Source of the DNA: an uncultured Bacteroides sp.
GTDB taxonomy: Bacteria > Bacteroidota > Bacteroidia > Bacteroidales > Bacteroidaceae
DNA length: 30,054 nucleotides
NCBI RefSeq assembly: GCF_910586915.1
Contig: NZ_CAJULN010000032.1
Span: forward strand, 1-30,054
Direction: 5' to 3'
In this document: piece by piece, positions 17,003 through 26,534 of the stretch
Layout: each line of letters starts with the position of its first letter
Position numbering within the stretch: position 1 is the stretch's first letter
The notes under the pieces: generated by a model
What the model was told of the DNA's origin: nothing
The model's input: only the letters and a program-made list of their open reading frames with translations
Databases searched by the model: none
Made by a program: the position numbers and the translations under genes

Positions 17003-17803
17003 ATGTCTGTTATCGAAATATCATCTTTATCCCATCCCGGAGTTGAACTGTTCAGCACATTGACCGAAAACCAGTTGCGCAACCGTACCGAGCCTGACAA
17101 GGGAATTTTTATCGTGGAAAGCCCGAAAGTTATCAAAAGGGCGTTGGATTCCGGTTACGAACCTTTGGCTATTTTGTGTGAGCGTAAACACATTGCCGGT
17201 GATGCTGCCGAAATCATCGAACGTTGCTCCGGTGTACCCGTTTATACCGGCAGCCGGGAGCTGCTTGCTACGTTGACTGGCTACGTTCTCACACGTGGCG
17301 TTCTTTGTGCCATGCGCCGTCCCACGTTGCGCAGCATGGAAGAAGTGTGCGGGGAAGCCCGGCGCATTGTATTGATAGACAGTGTAGTCGATGCAACCAA
17401 CATTGGCGCGATATTCCGTTCGGCAGCCGCTCTCGGTATGGATGCTGTATTGCTGACGCGTACCTCTTGCGACCCGTTGAACCGCCGTGCAGTCAGAGTA
17501 TCTATGGGGTCGGTCTTCTTTCTGCCCTGGACTTGGATGGAAGGCTCTCTCGGCGACTTGAAGAAATTGGGCTTCCGCACGGCTGCAATGGCACTCACGG
17601 ACAATTCCATTTCCATTGATAATCCTGCCTTAGCCGAGGAGCCGAAATTGGCCGTCGTAATGGGCAACGAAGGAGACGGACTTTCGCACGATACGATTGC
17701 TGAGGCCGACTACGTAGTCCGCATCCCTATGGCACACGGCGTTGATTCGCTCAATGTGGCGGCTGCGGCGGCTGTTGCTTTCTGGCAACTTCGCGTTCCG
17801 TAA
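17003..17803 (+). CDS. SpoU/TrmH-family RNA 2'-O-methyltransferase
   Basis: This 266-residue protein should transfer a methyl group from S-adenosylmethionine to a ribose 2'-OH of rRNA or tRNA. Residues 1-110 are the substrate-binding N-domain of the RlmB type (GIFIVESPKVIKRALDSGYE). Residues 120-262 are the SPOUT knot. Motif 1 is ATNIGAIFRSAAALG with Asn133 and Arg139. Motif 2 is VVMGNEGDGLS (219-229). Motif 3 is RIPMAHGVDSLNVAAAAAV (240-258). All are intact and the length is typical. The ATG is preceded by a long AT-rich leader with no obvious ribosome binding site, normal for Bacteroides. It is the last core gene before the AT-rich island and is transcribed towards it. Which RNA position is modified cannot be decided here. 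Confidence 0.92.
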   Translation: MSVIEISSLSHPGVELFSTLTENQLRNRTEPDKGIFIVESPKVIKRALDSGYEPLAILCERKHIAGDAAEIIERCSGVPVYTGSRELLATLTGYVLTRGVLCAMRRPTLRSMEEVCGEARRIVLIDSVVDATNIGAIFRSAAALGMDAVLLTRTSCDPLNRRAVRVSMGSVFFLPWTWMEGSLGDLKKLGFRTAAMALTDNSISIDNPALAEEPKLAVVMGNEGDGLSHDTIAEADYVVRIPMAHGVDSLNVAAAAAVAFWQLRVP

Positions 17804-17970
17804 TGCTGAAAAGAATGTTATTGGTAGAATTCGAGTAACTGTTATTAAAAAGAGAAAACCATTGATGGCAACGAGCCGTAAATAGGGGAAAGTAAATGAA
17901 TAAGGAGAATACTTAACAATCTGTGATAATTACAAACGGGTGAGTCGCAGTGCATTTTCTGCTTTCATAA

Positions 17971-18017
17971 AAACTGTGTTAGCAAAGTTAATACTTTATT
18001 CCTTGCTGACACAGTTT
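17971..18017. terminator. 15-bp hairpin between the methyltransferase gene and the island, likely shared terminator
   Basis: AAACTGTGTTAGCAA at 17971-17985 pairs with TTGCTGACACAGTTT at 18003-18017, with one G-T wobble in 15 and a 17-base loop. It sits between the + strand methyltransferase gene and the - strand mcrC remnant, so it could stop transcripts from both. There is only a short T/A tail on either side. It also marks the change to AT-rich island sequence. An element-end repeat is an alternative, but I see no second copy in the window. Confidence 0.55.
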
Positions 18018-18041
18018 AATTTACATTCTCAATATTAGTAA

Positions 18042-18532
18042 CTACAGACTATGTTTTAGAAATACATCCAACTGTTTTTTTATATTTTCGAAATCCTGAT
18101 TCAAATCAAGTGTTCTGTAATATATAACATTCCCATCCCTAAATGTTGTCTGTCCATCAGGTGTTATATCTTCTTCTGTCTTGGCATACAGCAACATTCC
18201 ATCCACGTTCCCAGTATGATTAACATCATATTCATTACATAAGAATGGATCTGATACAAGTTATTAGAATGAATAGTTCTCTTATCAAATTGGCATTGCA
18301 TTGATTTACTATAATATTTGGTATCAATAATCAATGTTCTCTCTTTAAATGTCAGCGTTATATCTGTCCGCATTATAGGAAGAATACTGGAAGTAGACTG
18401 TTCTTTATCAATATTCCAGTCTATTTGGGTAGTCTTTGCTTTTAATTCCGGATAATGCTTTCTGTAATACTCCCAAACAAACTTCTCGTAAAGCCTGCAC
18501 ATATGTTCATCGGAGAAATTCGCCAACCGGAG
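18042..18532 (-). pseudogene. mcrC remnant (C-terminal nuclease part, frameshifted)
   Basis: This is the C-terminal part of McrC, the nuclease subunit of the McrBC type IV system that cuts modified DNA. The readable block starts at RLANFSDEHMCRLYEKFVWE and continues through LPIMRTDITLTFKERTLIID and TKYY, which contain the D...DTK-type nuclease residues. Near 18235 the frame slips by one base. The second frame then continues with HTGNVDGMLLYAKTEED, TPDGQTTFRDGN and LDVFLKHSL, ending at the TAG at 18044-18042. The N-terminal DNA-facing half of McrC is missing. It is joined directly to the mcrB fragment upstream. It cannot encode a working McrC. Confidence 0.85.
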
Positions 18533-19159
18533 TTTTCGAAAAACTCCATATTTTAGGACTTGCCACAAGCCACCAATATTGTTTTTGAGATTTATTTTCA
18601 AATAGCTTCTCCAAAGATTTCACATAGCTCGGATACTTGGTGATATCAGTCAAAGTCTTTTGGACATTCTTACTTACGGTCTCCCATTCTCCAACATTCG
18701 TCCATTGTATTTTACGGACATTCTTAAAATCTGGGAAAGAATCATCAAAAGTATAGCCACTTTCCACAATGCCGCGCCCAACAAATAATTCTGACCTTTC
18801 TTGACTATAACAATATCGCCCACTTGCATCTCATAAGCAAATTCCCATAATGCCAAACTATCATTTTAAAATGAAGATTCAGGTTTTCCATATATCTCCT
18901 GCAATTTAGTTGCCATTTCTTCCTTAGAAGAGTATTCCAAAAGGTTACCCATATCATCTCAACCAATACACATTATGTTTTGAGATAAACACACATCCCA
19001 CTTGGATGCATTTTCTCTTGGAGCGTATAACCAAATCTTATATCCCATATTTGAACTGTCTAATTCATTAATAATATTTTCCCCACAAAAAACGAAAAAG
19101 TGTTTTTCGCCTTTCTGCTCTATAAGTAACCTTTGTTATTCAAAAATAAACCTTGACAT
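18533..19159 (-). pseudogene. mcrB remnant (N-terminal domain only, two stops and a frameshift)
   Basis: Reading the - strand gives the N-terminal domain of a Bacteroidetes McrB-like protein. Recognisable stretches are KIWLYAPRENASKWDVCLSQ, then DDMGNLLEYSSKEEMATKLQ, EFAYEMQVGDIVIVKKGQNY, VESGYTFDDSFPDFKNVRKI and TLTDITKYPSYVKSLEKLFE. A TGA at 18961-18959 replaces the Trp expected in CIGWDD, and a TAA at 18868-18866 breaks SSFKND. One base is lost near 18775 in LLGRGIVESG. After PKIWSFSKTPVGE the sequence runs straight into mcrC, so the whole GTPase domain is gone. The 5' end (MSRFIFE, ATG at 19159) is also interrupted. McrB normally recognises modified DNA and powers cleavage. This copy is dead. 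Confidence 0.85.
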
Positions 19160-19205
19160 ATCTATCTTCCTTCAACCATATTATGCAAAATAGGACCGAG
19201 TATCT

Positions 19206-22200
19206 TTATTTTACCAAACTCATCAACGTATCATAACTATCAATTTTACCATACTTAACCTCCGAATTACTTAACTGTTCAAACAGTTTCTCTGCACAAA
19301 CAATCTTATACCTCTCAATAGGACGTAATTCCATGGAACTCATTGCACCTTTAGTCTCAGCAATGAAATAGACATGTTTCACTTTCTCTTTTTTAAAAGC
19401 AATAGCCCAGTCCGGTGAATAATTTCCGACAGGGGTTGGAATCTGGAATCTCTTTGGTAATTTCGTATATACAGCCACTTCATCAGAAATATCAAGACTT
19501 TCTACAAATTTACGCTCATTACTTTTTTCTGCAATACCATCAGTGAATACATAATCAAGAATACTCTTTTGAGCTTTAAAAGCCTTATCCATAGAGGTAT
19601 GTTTCTCTTGTGTAAAGATACTATTGTCATATTCACCATCTACTTGATTATACGAAATATGCTCCACAATTATAGCTGCTTTTTGTTCAAGAATAAGTCG
19701 AGTAACCTTAGTGATAAACTCTTCCGGATTTACCTTGAACATATCAAACTTAACCGGACGGATTTTTGTCAGTATTGAAGCCACTGTTTTACGGGTGAGT
19801 GTTGTACCAGATGCTATTCTACCGATGAGATCATACTTCACATGGTTAACCACATCTGTAATCAATCTATCCGTTTGCAACACCTTTTTTTGAAGCATTT
19901 CACCTGAAACGACATCATCTTTCTTTAGTTTCTCCTTCTGAATCCCTTTCGTTATCACATAAGTCAGTTGAGTGACTTCCAACTCTCTATTAATAGCTTC
20001 TACAGCTTTTTCAATCAACTCGTTGCTGTCAAATTGAACTTTATAAGCATATTTATGGTTGATACGTTTCCATAATTCCTGAAATTCCTTTTTTGAGAAA
20101 TTATCGTTAAGCGTATTAGATGGTGTTTGTGGTTTGCTACCATTACCAATCATATCACCAAAAGCCTTACTATCAAAGATAGATTGAACACGTTTGTAAA
20201 CAGCATCCGTCAGTGGTTTCAGTTCATCAGGAAGTTGTTTCAAATTATTATTATTCAAGTCTTCACGGAATATATCTGTGACCTCCCCACCTTTCGTTAT
20301 ATAATTGTTCATACGTAACTGTACTACAATTTCTTGTGCATCTTCTTTGGAAATAATATACTTCTTCCCTTCATTGGAAAAGAGAATTTTGCCTATAAAG
20401 AAATCAATATCAGCCTTGGTAGGACGATCATAAAGGTCTGACTTGATGTCCTTCTGCAAATCTGCCACAAAAGATGCATATCCTTCAGAGGCTATAACGG
20501 TCAGTTTATTCACACTATGAACTTCATCCAGCAGTATTTCCGCATCCATACGAGCACCATACTGATCAACACAAAGTCGCAGACCACGACCAACTTCTTG
20601 TCTCTTCTGACTTATACTATCAGATTGACGAAGTGAACAGATTTGAAATACATTTGGATTGTCCCACCCTTCACGTAAAGCAGAATGAGAAAAGATAAAA
20701 CGAACCGGTTCATCAAAGCTAAGCAGACGTTCCTTATTCTTTAAAATCAAGTCATAGGCCGGAATATCGTCCGATTGGTCTGAACCACGTTTTACCTCAC
20801 TATTGACACTTCTCCCTTTCTTATCAATGCTGAAATAACCTGCATGAGTTTCATGCGTAGAAATACTTCTTAGATAGGACATGTAATCAGCATCAAACAT
20901 ATTCTGATTGTTATTCAATTCCACTCTATATTCTTGCTCAAATATTTCGCCATAACGTCCAAGCATTTGCTGACCGTCGTCATCATATTTCCTATAATTG
21001 GCTACTTCATCCAAGAAAAAAAGTGAAAGCGTTTTGATTCCACGTTTAAACAGAGAAGCTTCCTTGCGAAAATGCGCCTTTATAGTTTCCCTGATTTGAA
21101 TACGTGCTTTGTGATCAGCCGAAACATCCCCAAACACATCTTTTATATACATCATTTTTCCATTGGAAAATGATACAGTGCTATGACTACTATCCATTGT
21201 ATCAATATGAATATCAGAAATAGTATAACCACGATATTGCTCCAATTCATTAGACACATAAAACAAATTATCACTGACACCAAGATTTTTCACCTCTCTC
21301 TTGATATTATTAGCATGTTTCACCTCTATTTCAATACGAGCTTTAGGAGCTTCTGTTTTAGACAAAACAATATCTTCCAAATACATATAGCTATCTGTAC
21401 CTTTGAGGTGTTTTAATTCAAAGCCTATTACCTCAATTTTCTTCACCAGTTTTTGATTGTAAGCATCTAATGCATCCAATACATAAACAGGATTATGTGC
21501 CTCTTTATGAGTAGCAGAATAGTTTAATGTAAAGAGAGGGTTAAAGCGAGCTAAAGCCGTTTGTGTTGCTGCTCCACCCATCTTTTGAGGTTCATCAAGA
21601 ATGATAATCGGATGATTAGCGGATATAACATCAATTGGTCGACGACTGCCAAACTCATCACGTACGGAATAAATGATGCGGGCAGTAGTATTTTTCGCAC
21701 CTTCTTTCAAAGAGGTGTTAAAAGCCTGTGTGTTAATAATCATTACAGAGATATCACTACTTTGAGAAAACATATCTATTTGATTCAGATTATTGCTGTT
21801 ATAAATAAAATAATGTGCTTTTTTTCTATAGTGTTCCATAAAGTGATTTACCGTTATATCAAAACTTTTCTTTACACCCTCACGAATAGCGACACTTGGC
21901 ACAACCACAATAAATTTAGCCCATCCATATAGTTTGTTGAGTTCAAACATACTTTTGATATAGACGTATGTTTTACCTGTACCGGTTTCCATTTCAACAT
22001 CAAGTTGACAATGCCCAAGTTTGTCTACCACATCATTTGATAAACAAATATTATTTTTAGTCTGAACCTGATGAATGTTTTTCAATAATTCATCTTTAGT
22101 CAAGACTATATCTCCATTTTTATATCCGGTAAAGTCATCTTCAAAATGTATATTCTTGACTTCTATCAATTTACCATTATCCTTTTCATACATTTTTCCT

Positions 22201-22313
22201 TTATCCACTACATACTCTGCCAAACCCTTATTAGGTTGTCCGTTAAATACCTTCACTACATTTTCAACAGCATCTGTTTGGTATTGTTGTATCTTGAATT
22301 TAAGTTTCATCAT
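19206..22313 (-). CDS. Type III restriction endonuclease, Res subunit
   Basis: The 1035 residues are a full-length type III Res protein, the helicase-nuclease that cleaves DNA together with Mod when target sites lack methylation. Superfamily 2 motifs are visible: Walker A in ETGTGKTY (109-116), Walker B box DEPQ (240-243), a THEAHNPVYVLDALD block, SALREGWDNPNVFQ, and motif VI QEVGRGLRL. The C-terminal nuclease domain has Pro-Asp968 in NYSPDWAIAF, then AETK with Glu986 and Lys988, the PD-(D/E)xK pattern. The frame is uninterrupted and the length is normal for the family, so the enzyme should be active. Its ATG touches the stop of a short gene remnant, and mod lies upstream on the same strand, so the two are probably one operon. 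Confidence 0.93.
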   Translation of the reverse strand: MMKLKFKIQQYQTDAVENVVKVFNGQPNKGLAEYVVDKGKMYEKDNGKLIEVKNIHFEDDFTGYKNGDIVLTKDELLKNIHQVQTKNNICLSNDVVDKLGHCQLDVEMETGTGKTYVYIKSMFELNKLYGWAKFIVVVPSVAIREGVKKSFDITVNHFMEHYRKKAHYFIYNSNNLNQIDMFSQSSDISVMIINTQAFNTSLKEGAKNTTARIIYSVRDEFGSRRPIDVISANHPIIILDEPQKMGGAATQTALARFNPLFTLNYSATHKEAHNPVYVLDALDAYNQKLVKKIEVIGFELKHLKGTDSYMYLEDIVLSKTEAPKARIEIEVKHANNIKREVKNLGVSDNLFYVSNELEQYRGYTISDIHIDTMDSSHSTVSFSNGKMMYIKDVFGDVSADHKARIQIRETIKAHFRKEASLFKRGIKTLSLFFLDEVANYRKYDDDGQQMLGRYGEIFEQEYRVELNNNQNMFDADYMSYLRSISTHETHAGYFSIDKKGRSVNSEVKRGSDQSDDIPAYDLILKNKERLLSFDEPVRFIFSHSALREGWDNPNVFQICSLRQSDSISQKRQEVGRGLRLCVDQYGARMDAEILLDEVHSVNKLTVIASEGYASFVADLQKDIKSDLYDRPTKADIDFFIGKILFSNEGKKYIISKEDAQEIVVQLRMNNYITKGGEVTDIFREDLNNNNLKQLPDELKPLTDAVYKRVQSIFDSKAFGDMIGNGSKPQTPSNTLNDNFSKKEFQELWKRINHKYAYKVQFDSNELIEKAVEAINRELEVTQLTYVITKGIQKEKLKKDDVVSGEMLQKKVLQTDRLITDVVNHVKYDLIGRIASGTTLTRKTVASILTKIRPVKFDMFKVNPEEFITKVTRLILEQKAAIIVEHISYNQVDGEYDNSIFTQEKHTSMDKAFKAQKSILDYVFTDGIAEKSNERKFVESLDISDEVAVYTKLPKRFQIPTPVGNYSPDWAIAFKKEKVKHVYFIAETKGAMSSMELRPIERYKIVCAEKLFEQLSNSEVKYGKIDSYDTLMSLVK

Positions 22314-22533
22314 CTTTCTTTTATTGATTTATCCACTCCCGATTTCACTTTCCAGTATCCTGTTTTTTCTGAACCAATCCGTTTTATAATGTTTAGCTCT
22401 TTTGATTGAGTTATAACATTCATTGAAAAGCACTGATACTTTTCAACCAATTTTTGAATTGTTTGCGTTCCAAGAATTCTTTGAAATCACAAGTGGTATT
22501 CTCGCCAATCAACCATTTTTTTATATTATCCAT
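22312..22533 (-). pseudogene. Remnant of an AlbA_2 (Schlafen-type) DNA-binding regulator between mod and res
   Basis: An ATG at 22533 opens a 37-residue frame, MDNIKKWLIGENTTCDFKEF and onward to WLKSISAF, ending at TGA 22420. This resembles the first residues of AlbA_2 / divergent AAA_4 proteins, whose domain continues with a Gly-rich stretch. Here it stops and is followed at once by another frame reading KELNIIKRIGSEKTGYWKV. That looks like the C-terminal winged-helix tail of the same kind of protein. The tail ends in a TGA overlapping the res start codon. The simplest reading is one regulator gene between mod and res that has lost its middle. The 37-residue peptide may still be made. Confidence 0.65.
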
Positions 22534-22567
22534 CACTTACTTCTGATTTTTCCGATTCCATTGTTTA

Positions 22568-24511
22568 TTATAGTATTTTGGTTACCGTATTTGGCGAATA
22601 AGTTTTAAATATCTGTTCAAAGTTAGTGGAGGTACTATCGTCTACCATTGAACTGTCACGGAACACAGTATACTGTGGTCGCATTTTGGCTATAGTAGTA
22701 ACGACACCATCATCTATTTCATTATCAAAACAAGCAACAAGATAATTATTGGCTACATTATAAATAGTTTTATCTTCTATTTTTATTTGCTCAATTTTAC
22801 TATCAAGTGCAGCTCCCAATTCAAGCATCACTTGGAATAGCAAATCTTCACTTGTACGATCGGACTTCACATTCTCTATTTGGGCAAAAAGATTTTGTTG
22901 TTCGTACTCTGCTGGAGAATAATAAACATCCTCCATATTGCTACTATCAAGTTTAAGGACACGGAAGCCAATATCAAGAGTTTGTAATTCTTCTGTTTCA
23001 ACCATTCCTTCCTTTTTCTGTTGTTCAGCAATTAACTCTTCTTTAATTTTCTTTCCAGCACGACGGATACGTTCTATACCAATCTCACAAATAGTTTTAT
23101 AGCCATCCTTATATGCAGCACTCTTTTTATCAGTCATTTCGGGTAATTGAACCATAATAAACTTTCGCTTACCTTTATCCTTGGAGTTTAGCTGCATTAC
23201 CGCATGGGCAGTTGTAGCAGAGCCACTAAAAAAATCAAGAACAATCTGATTCTCTGTAAAATTACTTTTAATAAAATTAGAGATTAAAGCAACAGGCTTT
23301 GTGTAATCAAAATATTTCGTGTCGAATAATTCTAAAAACTCTTTATCGCTTTCTTGGTTATCACCATAGTCTGCCAAAAGCAAATCTGTGATAGATTTTC
23401 TTTTTGTCGTTTCTTCTTCTGATACATCACGCCTTAGCCCATAATTAGCTGTTATGAAAAGTAAGTCCTCTGATATAAAACTATCAATTTTTTCTTGGCT
23501 GACAGAATATCGAGCTCGTACCTCAACCGGGGTTATAGTCCTTCCATTTCTATATTCTACATCAGAAAGATATTCTACATCCATAGTTTTAATTCGATAA
23601 CATCCTTTCAATATCGTCCCATTATCTCCAATTTTAACTCGGATACCAGCTTTTAAATTCCGTGAACATACAGGATTGGATATATTTATTACTTTTTTTG
23701 TTTCATCAGATATAGTTTCAATAGACAGTTTCTCTAACTTATTTTTATTTTTAGCATAAATTAAAATATACTCCATTAGTTTTGCAGTATGTTTTGCGAG
23801 GAAAGATGGTTGCTTTTTCTTTTTCCAATGTAGACAATCTATAAAATTATTACTTCCAAATATTTCAGTACAAACTTTTTTTAGATTTTCAATTTCATTT
23901 TCATCAATTGAAATAAAAATAACACCCTCATCTTTCAGTAAATCCCTTGCTACTTTCAAACGTGGATAAATCATATTCAACCAATCTGTATGAAATCGGC
24001 CATTGGTTTCTGAATTAGTTAAAAGCCTATTGCCTTGTTCATCATACTGTCCACTATTAGCCAAATATTCAGAAGCAGATTCGGCAAAATTGTCTTCATA
24101 TACAAAATCATTGCCTGTGTTATAAGGCGGATCAATATAAATCATCTTCACCTCACCAAGATATGTCTCTTTCAAGCATTTCAACACTTCAAGATTATCG
24201 CCTTCAATATAAAGATTCTGCGTATTATCAAAATCAACACTCTTTTCACGACAAGGGCGAAGCGTTGCATTGATAGGCGAATTAGCAAGAAGCAACGCTT
24301 TTTTCTTATCCGGCCAGGTAAATTGATAACGTTCCTCACGCCCTTCCACTATCTCCGAAGAAAGTTCCTGCCGCAACTTATCAAAATCTATCGCTAAAGT
24401 AACCTTTCCTTCGGCGTCTTTACGTTCTGTAATACAATTAGGAAAGAGTGCTGCTATTTTATCTATATTGTCCTGAACGCCGTTAAGCGTTTGCATCTTA
24501 AGTTTATCCAT
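22568..24511 (-). CDS. Type III DNA methyltransferase, Mod subunit
   Basis: From the ATG at 24511 (MDKLKMQTLNGVQDN) the product has 647 residues. An upstream TTG start at 24577 is possible but gives an unlikely extension. Mod recognises the target sequence and methylates adenine. The beta-class motif order is present: the catalytic DPPYNTG (near residue 127, in MIYIDPPYNTGNDFVYED) comes first, and the S-adenosylmethionine site DFFSGSATTAHAV (near 426) comes last. The target recognition domain lies between, about residues 230-400, and is lysine- and isoleucine-rich. A FTWPDKKKALLLANSPINAT block near the start is typical of type III Mods. The frame is intact. No simple-sequence repeat of the kind used for Mod phase variation is visible. 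It pairs with the res gene downstream. Confidence 0.93.
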   Translation of the reverse strand: MDKLKMQTLNGVQDNIDKIAALFPNCITERKDAEGKVTLAIDFDKLRQELSSEIVEGREERYQFTWPDKKKALLLANSPINATLRPCREKSVDFDNTQNLYIEGDNLEVLKCLKETYLGEVKMIYIDPPYNTGNDFVYEDNFAESASEYLANSGQYDEQGNRLLTNSETNGRFHTDWLNMIYPRLKVARDLLKDEGVIFISIDENEIENLKKVCTEIFGSNNFIDCLHWKKKKQPSFLAKHTAKLMEYILIYAKNKNKLEKLSIETISDETKKVINISNPVCSRNLKAGIRVKIGDNGTILKGCYRIKTMDVEYLSDVEYRNGRTITPVEVRARYSVSQEKIDSFISEDLLFITANYGLRRDVSEEETTKRKSITDLLLADYGDNQESDKEFLELFDTKYFDYTKPVALISNFIKSNFTENQIVLDFFSGSATTAHAVMQLNSKDKGKRKFIMVQLPEMTDKKSAAYKDGYKTICEIGIERIRRAGKKIKEELIAEQQKKEGMVETEELQTLDIGFRVLKLDSSNMEDVYYSPAEYEQQNLFAQIENVKSDRTSEDLLFQVMLELGAALDSKIEQIKIEDKTIYNVANNYLVACFDNEIDDGVVTTIAKMRPQYTVFRDSSMVDDSTSTNFEQIFKTYSPNTVTKIL

Positions 24512-24655
24512 ATCTGTATATTTACTTTTGAATATTTTTCGATTAACAAAGATACAAACTTTGCCATCCCTACACAACAGAGATACGAAAAAACTTATAA
24601 TAAAGTCTTTTCAAAACGCAACTATGTACTTTATTGTGCCGACAATTGTGTATAA

Positions 24656-26389
24656 CTATTGATTAAATAATATTGGATTCAAATAAATATATTTCCCGAT
24701 GTATTTTATATATTCACGAACAGCTTTGTCTATACACTTAATTGATTGAGAATATTGTTTGAATTTTCTAAAAGATTTCTCAATACCATCGAAAAACAAA
24801 TTCAATACTGATGATATACCTTTTATTCCATCCGGTATCTTCCTATAACCATTATTTTTCATACCTTCACAGAATAGATGCAAAAACAATGGATTCCCAA
24901 ATTCGGGATTAAGGAGTGGAACTGAAGGATACAATATACCATATTCCTTAAAAAAGAGTTGTACAGCCTTTTGTGTATTAGCTCCAAATCCATAATGCCT
25001 TGCCCGCACACAATAATCATTCCCAAATTCTTCCCTTGGAAGTATTACTGGTGAATATGATGTAAGGATGCTCAAGACAAGTCCAAGCCATGGATGCTGT
25101 CTAATTCTATTAATAAAACTACGAATATTATTTTGCCAAATATTAAGTCCATGTCCTTCATTTATCGCATCTATGAAAATTATAATGCGGTTTCCCGTAG
25201 TCTCAGCCTTAGTTTCAAGCATTTCTAACAATTCATCTGAAGAACCGCTGAAGTTAAGCATTCTCATCATCTGAATGAAAGGTTCTTCATCAGTGATAAA
25301 TTTCTGTCCCAAGAAAAGTAAACTAAACAAGTTTTCATTTTGTCTTCTTTGAACAGGATCAGCCATTAAATGCGACTTACCGACTCCAGCATCTCCTTCA
25401 AGTATTAAAATAGGGTCATTTACTAACCTCATTATATCTTGATGTAAATCGTTGTGAACGCGCAAAATATCTATACCTAGTTCAAATATGTTACTTGATG
25501 TTCTGTTTTCTTCTTCTGTTACTCTTTCTTTTTCAACAATATTGTTGGCAATATCTTGAACAGTTTCTCCCAATAACATCAATGCTGACAATAATTCATT
25601 AAGAGATATTCTATCTATACCGGTGATATTAGTTTCATTTATTTGTTTAATCGCATTGCGGACATTTTCTCTTAGATTAAGAATATTTTGACAATACTTA
25701 TTTTTCTCTATTTTTCTACATGTATCCTCAGCTATCATCAACTCCTTGTCAAAAAAAATGCCTCAATGAACTTCCTCGTGAAAGCACCTCAAAATATTGA
25801 AAAGCCTCAACTTCAACATTAAGTTTAGGTGTATATCGTTTACCTAGGTCATTTATGGATTCTTCATTAAACCTAAAAAAATCCCTATCTGTAAATTCGT
25901 ATTCGCCAAACCAAAATCGAAGCATACCTTGATTGGAAGGTTTTTGAAGTCTTTCTACCAAGTCTGAAGCCCACCAAAAATCAAAAATGACATGAGGATT
26001 TGTATTTGACCATCTTTTCACATACTCATCAATCCGCTCTTTCATACTCTTCTTACCTGCAACATGAGCATTTGATGGATCTATGGGCACTACTATAATA
26101 TAGCGCCTCAATTGAGGATAAGATTTTAACGCCTCATTAACCGACCTATTAATTTGTTTATACTGTGAATCATCAAAAGCCTTACAAAAATATTTGGCTT
26201 GCCAGGCCACAATACTTCCATCTTCAAGAACTTTATAACATTCCACGCCTCCATCTGGTTTTCCGCAGCGTTCAAATTTCTTTTCACATGGAATTTCCTC
26301 TTTACGTGCCAACTGACAAACGAATTCTTCAAATCACTCATTTGCAGCCCCTTAATGGGTCTGATATTATTAAAATCTATATTCAGCAT
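24656..26389 (-). pseudogene. Broken Avs/STAND-like NTPase with N-terminal Mrr/Cap4-like nuclease domain
   Basis: Two frameshifts split one gene. It begins at ATG 26389 (MLNIDFNNIRPIKGLQMSDL). A slip near 26328 leads into EFVCQLARKEEIP, KFERCGKPDGGVECY and VAWQAKYFCKAFDD, a PD-(D/E)xK-type pattern seen in the nuclease domains of anti-phage NTPases. The frame ends at 25749, inside a run of eight T. Seven T would continue into DKELMIAEDTCRKIEKN. The rest is a STAND-type NTPase with Walker A GDAGVGKSH and Walker B IIIFIDAINEG, then GNPLFLHLFCEGMKN. It stops at LNPILFNQ with no sensor repeats, so the C-terminus is lost too. Intact relatives sense phage proteins and degrade DNA. Assignment to a specific Avs class is not possible from this. 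Confidence 0.7.
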
Positions 26390-26534
26390 ATTTCATTATT
26401 TTCAAGAAAAGAAATAAAGATGTTGTTTTGAAAGTTATATATAAAATAGTTCTTAATGCCATATCATTCATATTACTTCCATCTTAAATTCCTTAATATT
26501 TTTTTAATATCATAATTCTTATACAAACTGACAA

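Noticed and set aside
17804..18041. tRNA gene as an integration target of the island
   Set aside because: No cloverleaf or TTCRANYC-like segment can be found; the only structure is the 15-bp hairpin.
23870..23890. Homopolymer in mod as a phase-variation switch
   Set aside because: Only seven T in a row and no tandem repeat tract; the gene is in frame and such a short run is common in AT-rich DNA.
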